Shown here one piece after another: positions 6,875 through 8,075 of a DNA stretch of 8,075 nt. This DNA comes from Candidatus Pacebacteria bacterium UBA6188. GTDB lineage: Bacteria > Patescibacteriota > Microgenomatia > UBA1400 > PJMF01. The position numbers and the translations under genes were made by a program. The notes below the pieces were generated by a model. It was not told the origin of the DNA. It saw nothing but the letters and a program-made list of their open reading frames with translations, and did no database searches. Positions within the stretch are counted from its first letter, which is position 1. The number at the start of each line of letters is the position of its first letter. The stretch spans positions 1 to 8,075 of the forward strand of contig DITI01000054.1 in NCBI GenBank assembly GCA_002422765.1, given 5' to 3'.

Positions 6875-7867
6875 TTATTTCAGCAAGGCTCGTGCATCTT
6901 TATAGATGCCAGAGGGCACTTCTTGGCCACGCAGATTGTAGATTGCTTGACGCAGTAGACAGCCGATAAAAATTACAGTTTTTAGAATTGGCAACTGCCA
7001 GGCGTCTTTGTGTTTGTGCCAGATATAAAGGTAGCCTTTAATTTCTCCATGAATAGCGTTGCGTGAAGAAGAGCTGGCAAAACCAAAGTGAGTAATTTTG
7101 GCCTTAGGGTGAATAGCAATGTCCCAATGGTGGTGACGAGCGCGCATGCAGTATTCTTGATCTTCACCGTACATAAAAATATTACCGTCCAGCATGCCAA
7201 TGTCGTCAATTAAAGCGCGACGAATCATCATGGCAGTGCCAGCTACCCAACCTTTGGAAATTAATTTGGGCGTGTTTTCATCATAGCTTTGAAAAGCGAA
7301 GTCACTCATGCCGGTGTGTTGAGTGGAAGGAAAAAATTTACCAAAGAAAGGAATGTCATCCAAAAATAACATCTGAGCAGTGACTGTGCCAAGACTAGGT
7401 AGTGAACCACCTTGATTTTGAATACTTCCGTCAGGATTGAGTAAAGTTGGGGCGATGATGCCCAATTTATCGAAACTGCCACTAGCTGAACTGTTGGCAG
7501 TTTTTTCGCTAATGCCGTTTTTGTCCATAGCTTCAACCAGGAGACTAAGGCCGCCTTTTTGGGTAATGGTGTCGGAGTTAAGCAGAATAATATATTCGCC
7601 TTTAGCCACCTCAGTCGCTTGATTATTGGCTCTGGCAAAACCTAGATTTTCTTTATTGGCAAAAACTTTGTAGTGAGGAAATTTGAGTTTTTTCAGCAAA
7701 GCTTCACAAGCCTTTGGCGAACCATCTTTGGAGTCGTTGTCGACGACAAAAATCTCCGTTTGACCCCTGAGTAGTTTGGAAGAATTGATTTCAGCAATGG
7801 CAGTCTCCAGAGTTTGAAGAGTGAGATCCTTGGTGTTGTAGGAAACAGTGATGATGGAAAGCTTCAT
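6875..7867 (-). CDS. Glycosyltransferase family 2 (GT2-A), rhamnosyltransferase-like
   Basis: This is a complete 330-residue GT-A enzyme. It shows LSIITVSYNTKDL (3-15), VVDNDSKDGSP (41-51), KENLGFARANNQA (72-84), the DxD-like LLNSDT (95-100), LLNPDGSIQNQGG (142-154), KGWVAGTAMMIRR (205-217) and IFMYGEDQEYCMRAR (230-244). The order and spacing are those of WbbL-type GT2 enzymes. A Ser/Thr/Ala-rich segment (about 119-131) is inserted between the NSDT region and the LGIIAPTLLNPDG strand. A hydrophobic patch near 294-306 (TVIFIGCLLRQAI) may anchor the C-terminus to the membrane. The start at 7867 has a clear Shine-Dalgarno that overlaps the stop of the upstream transporter gene. It likely adds one sugar to the lipid-linked intermediate on the cytoplasmic side. 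It is a distant paralogue of the GT2 gene at 1734-2621, with similar motifs but little identity in between. The sugar specificity is unknown. Confidence 0.94.
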   Translation of the reverse strand: MKLSIITVSYNTKDLTLQTLETAIAEINSSKLLRGQTEIFVVDNDSKDGSPKACEALLKKLKFPHYKVFANKENLGFARANNQATEVAKGEYIILLNSDTITQKGGLSLLVEAMDKNGISEKTANSSASGSFDKLGIIAPTLLNPDGSIQNQGGSLPSLGTVTAQMLFLDDIPFFGKFFPSTQHTGMSDFAFQSYDENTPKLISKGWVAGTAMMIRRALIDDIGMLDGNIFMYGEDQEYCMRARHHHWDIAIHPKAKITHFGFASSSSRNAIHGEIKGYLYIWHKHKDAWQLPILKTVIFIGCLLRQAIYNLRGQEVPSGIYKDARALLK

Positions 7868-7874
7868 AATTTGA

Positions 7875-7879
7875 CCTTT
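7875..7879 (-). promoter_or_regulatory. Shine-Dalgarno site of GT2-A
   Basis: The coding strand reads AAAGG here, 7 nt before the ATG at 7867, and overlaps the TAA stop of the transporter gene. The close stop-to-start arrangement supports translation re-initiation and fixes the start choice. Confidence 0.7.
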
Positions 7880-8075
7880 ATTTTATTCTAAAGCGATTAA
7901 GAACTAATTTTATTCTATCAAGAAATGTACTTTTTTCAGCACTAACACTGAGCATGGTACCACTGATGGAGAGGATCATGCTTATTAGTAGGATCACTGA
8001 GAGTTTTTCACCGTAAATAACAATGCCTGCTAAAGCCGCAAATTCTGGAGATAGTAAGCTACCCATTGAAGCGGT
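7878..8075 (-). CDS. DMT/EamA-family transporter, C-terminal 65 residues only
   Basis: The frame is open from the right edge of the window to a TAA at 7878-7880, so this is the end of a longer gene. The internal ATG at 8066 is not a start: the codons before it continue the family pattern (Thr-Ala-Ser). The visible residues SLLSPEFAALAGIVIYGEKL followed by a second hydrophobic helix with SISGTMLSV match the last two helices of EamA-type drug/metabolite transporters ('LsPvfaallg...lgE.ls...liG..li..G'). A short basic tail ending NRFRIK is expected on the cytoplasmic side. The stop is 10 nt before the next start, so it is in the same transcription unit. The substrate cannot be inferred from this fragment. 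Its position at the head of a glycan operon makes a sugar or lipid-linked-sugar export role possible, but it may be unrelated. Confidence 0.72.
   Translation of the reverse strand, partial: TASMGSLLSPEFAALAGIVIYGEKLSVILLISMILSISGTMLSVSAEKSTFLDRIKLVLNRFRIK

Larger units (their letters stand above)
1..8075 (-). other. Glycan-assembly operon (eight collinear genes, both ends open)
   Basis: All eight genes point the same way. Three junctions are 4-nt ATGA overlaps (602-605, 2618-2621, 3811-3814), two are longer overlaps (1734-1744, 5219-5247), and the only gaps are 33 nt (6842-6874) and 10 nt (7868-7877). I found no hairpin-plus-T-run terminator in either gap. One mRNA with strong translational coupling is therefore the simplest reading. 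Five glycosyltransferases that appear soluble and two or three membrane proteins point to assembly and export of a lipid-linked surface polysaccharide or glycolipid. Neither the promoter nor the end of the operon is inside the window. Confidence 0.8.

Noticed and set aside
7878..8066. A stand-alone 62-residue small membrane protein starting at 8066
   Set aside because: The frame continues upstream to the window edge without a stop, and the residues fit the last two helices of an EamA transporter. It is a truncated larger gene.
1..8075. UGA recoded as glycine or tryptophan, as in some CPR lineages
   Set aside because: TGA ends three genes in ATGA overlaps, and TAA and TAG end the others, with homologous C-termini of normal length. 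The standard bacterial code fits.
1..8075. Mobile element, tRNA, CRISPR array or inverted-repeat boundary
   Set aside because: No transposase or integrase frame, no cloverleaf-like segment and no regularly spaced repeats were seen. Non-coding DNA totals only about 43 nt.

Overview
This 8,075-bp window is a single, fully collinear block of eight genes on the minus strand, so it should be read from the right end to the left. All recognisable products build or move glycans at a membrane. They are a DMT/EamA-type transporter (only its C-terminus is inside the window), a family-2 glycosyltransferase (GT2), an O-antigen ligase/polymerase-like membrane protein (Wzy_C type), a multi-pass ArnT/PMT-like glycosyltransferase (GT39/GT83 type), a GT4, a second GT2, a second GT4 and a third GT4 that runs off the left end. 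There is no RNA gene, mobile element, CRISPR array, rho-independent terminator or clear promoter, and there is almost no non-coding DNA.

Layout in transcription order: transporter C-terminus (8075-7878), 10-nt gap, GT2-A (7867-6875), 33-nt gap, Wzy-like ligase (6841-5219), 29-nt overlap, GT39-like (5247-3811), ATGA overlap, GT4-A (3814-2618), ATGA overlap, GT2-B (2621-1734), 11-nt overlap, GT4-B (1744-602), ATGA overlap, GT4-C (605 to beyond 1). The spacing implies one polycistronic mRNA with translational coupling. A good Shine-Dalgarno is visible only before the two GT2 genes.

Working model (inference): the soluble GT2 and GT4 enzymes add sugars one by one to a lipid carrier at the cytoplasmic face. 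A transporter moves the product across the membrane, and the Wzy_C-like protein and the polyprenyl-phosphate-sugar-using GT39-like enzyme act on the outer face to ligate, polymerise or decorate it. An initiating phosphoglycosyltransferase, sugar-nucleotide synthesis genes, a recognisable Wzx flippase and a chain-length regulator are not in this window.

Organism: DNA of roughly 40% GC by eye, Lys-rich proteins written largely with AAA, extreme gene packing, sparse Shine-Dalgarno sites, and the particular sequence styles of the Wzy-like and GT39-like proteins together suggest an uncultivated bacterium, most likely Patescibacteria/CPR (Microgenomates-like). This lineage call is recollection and inference, not a database result. 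TGA, TAA and TAG are all used as stops, so a UGA-recoded code is not in use.

I see no strong evidence for an undescribed system. The best leads are the deviations inside the Wzy-like protein and the dual-coding overlap between the two integral-membrane genes.
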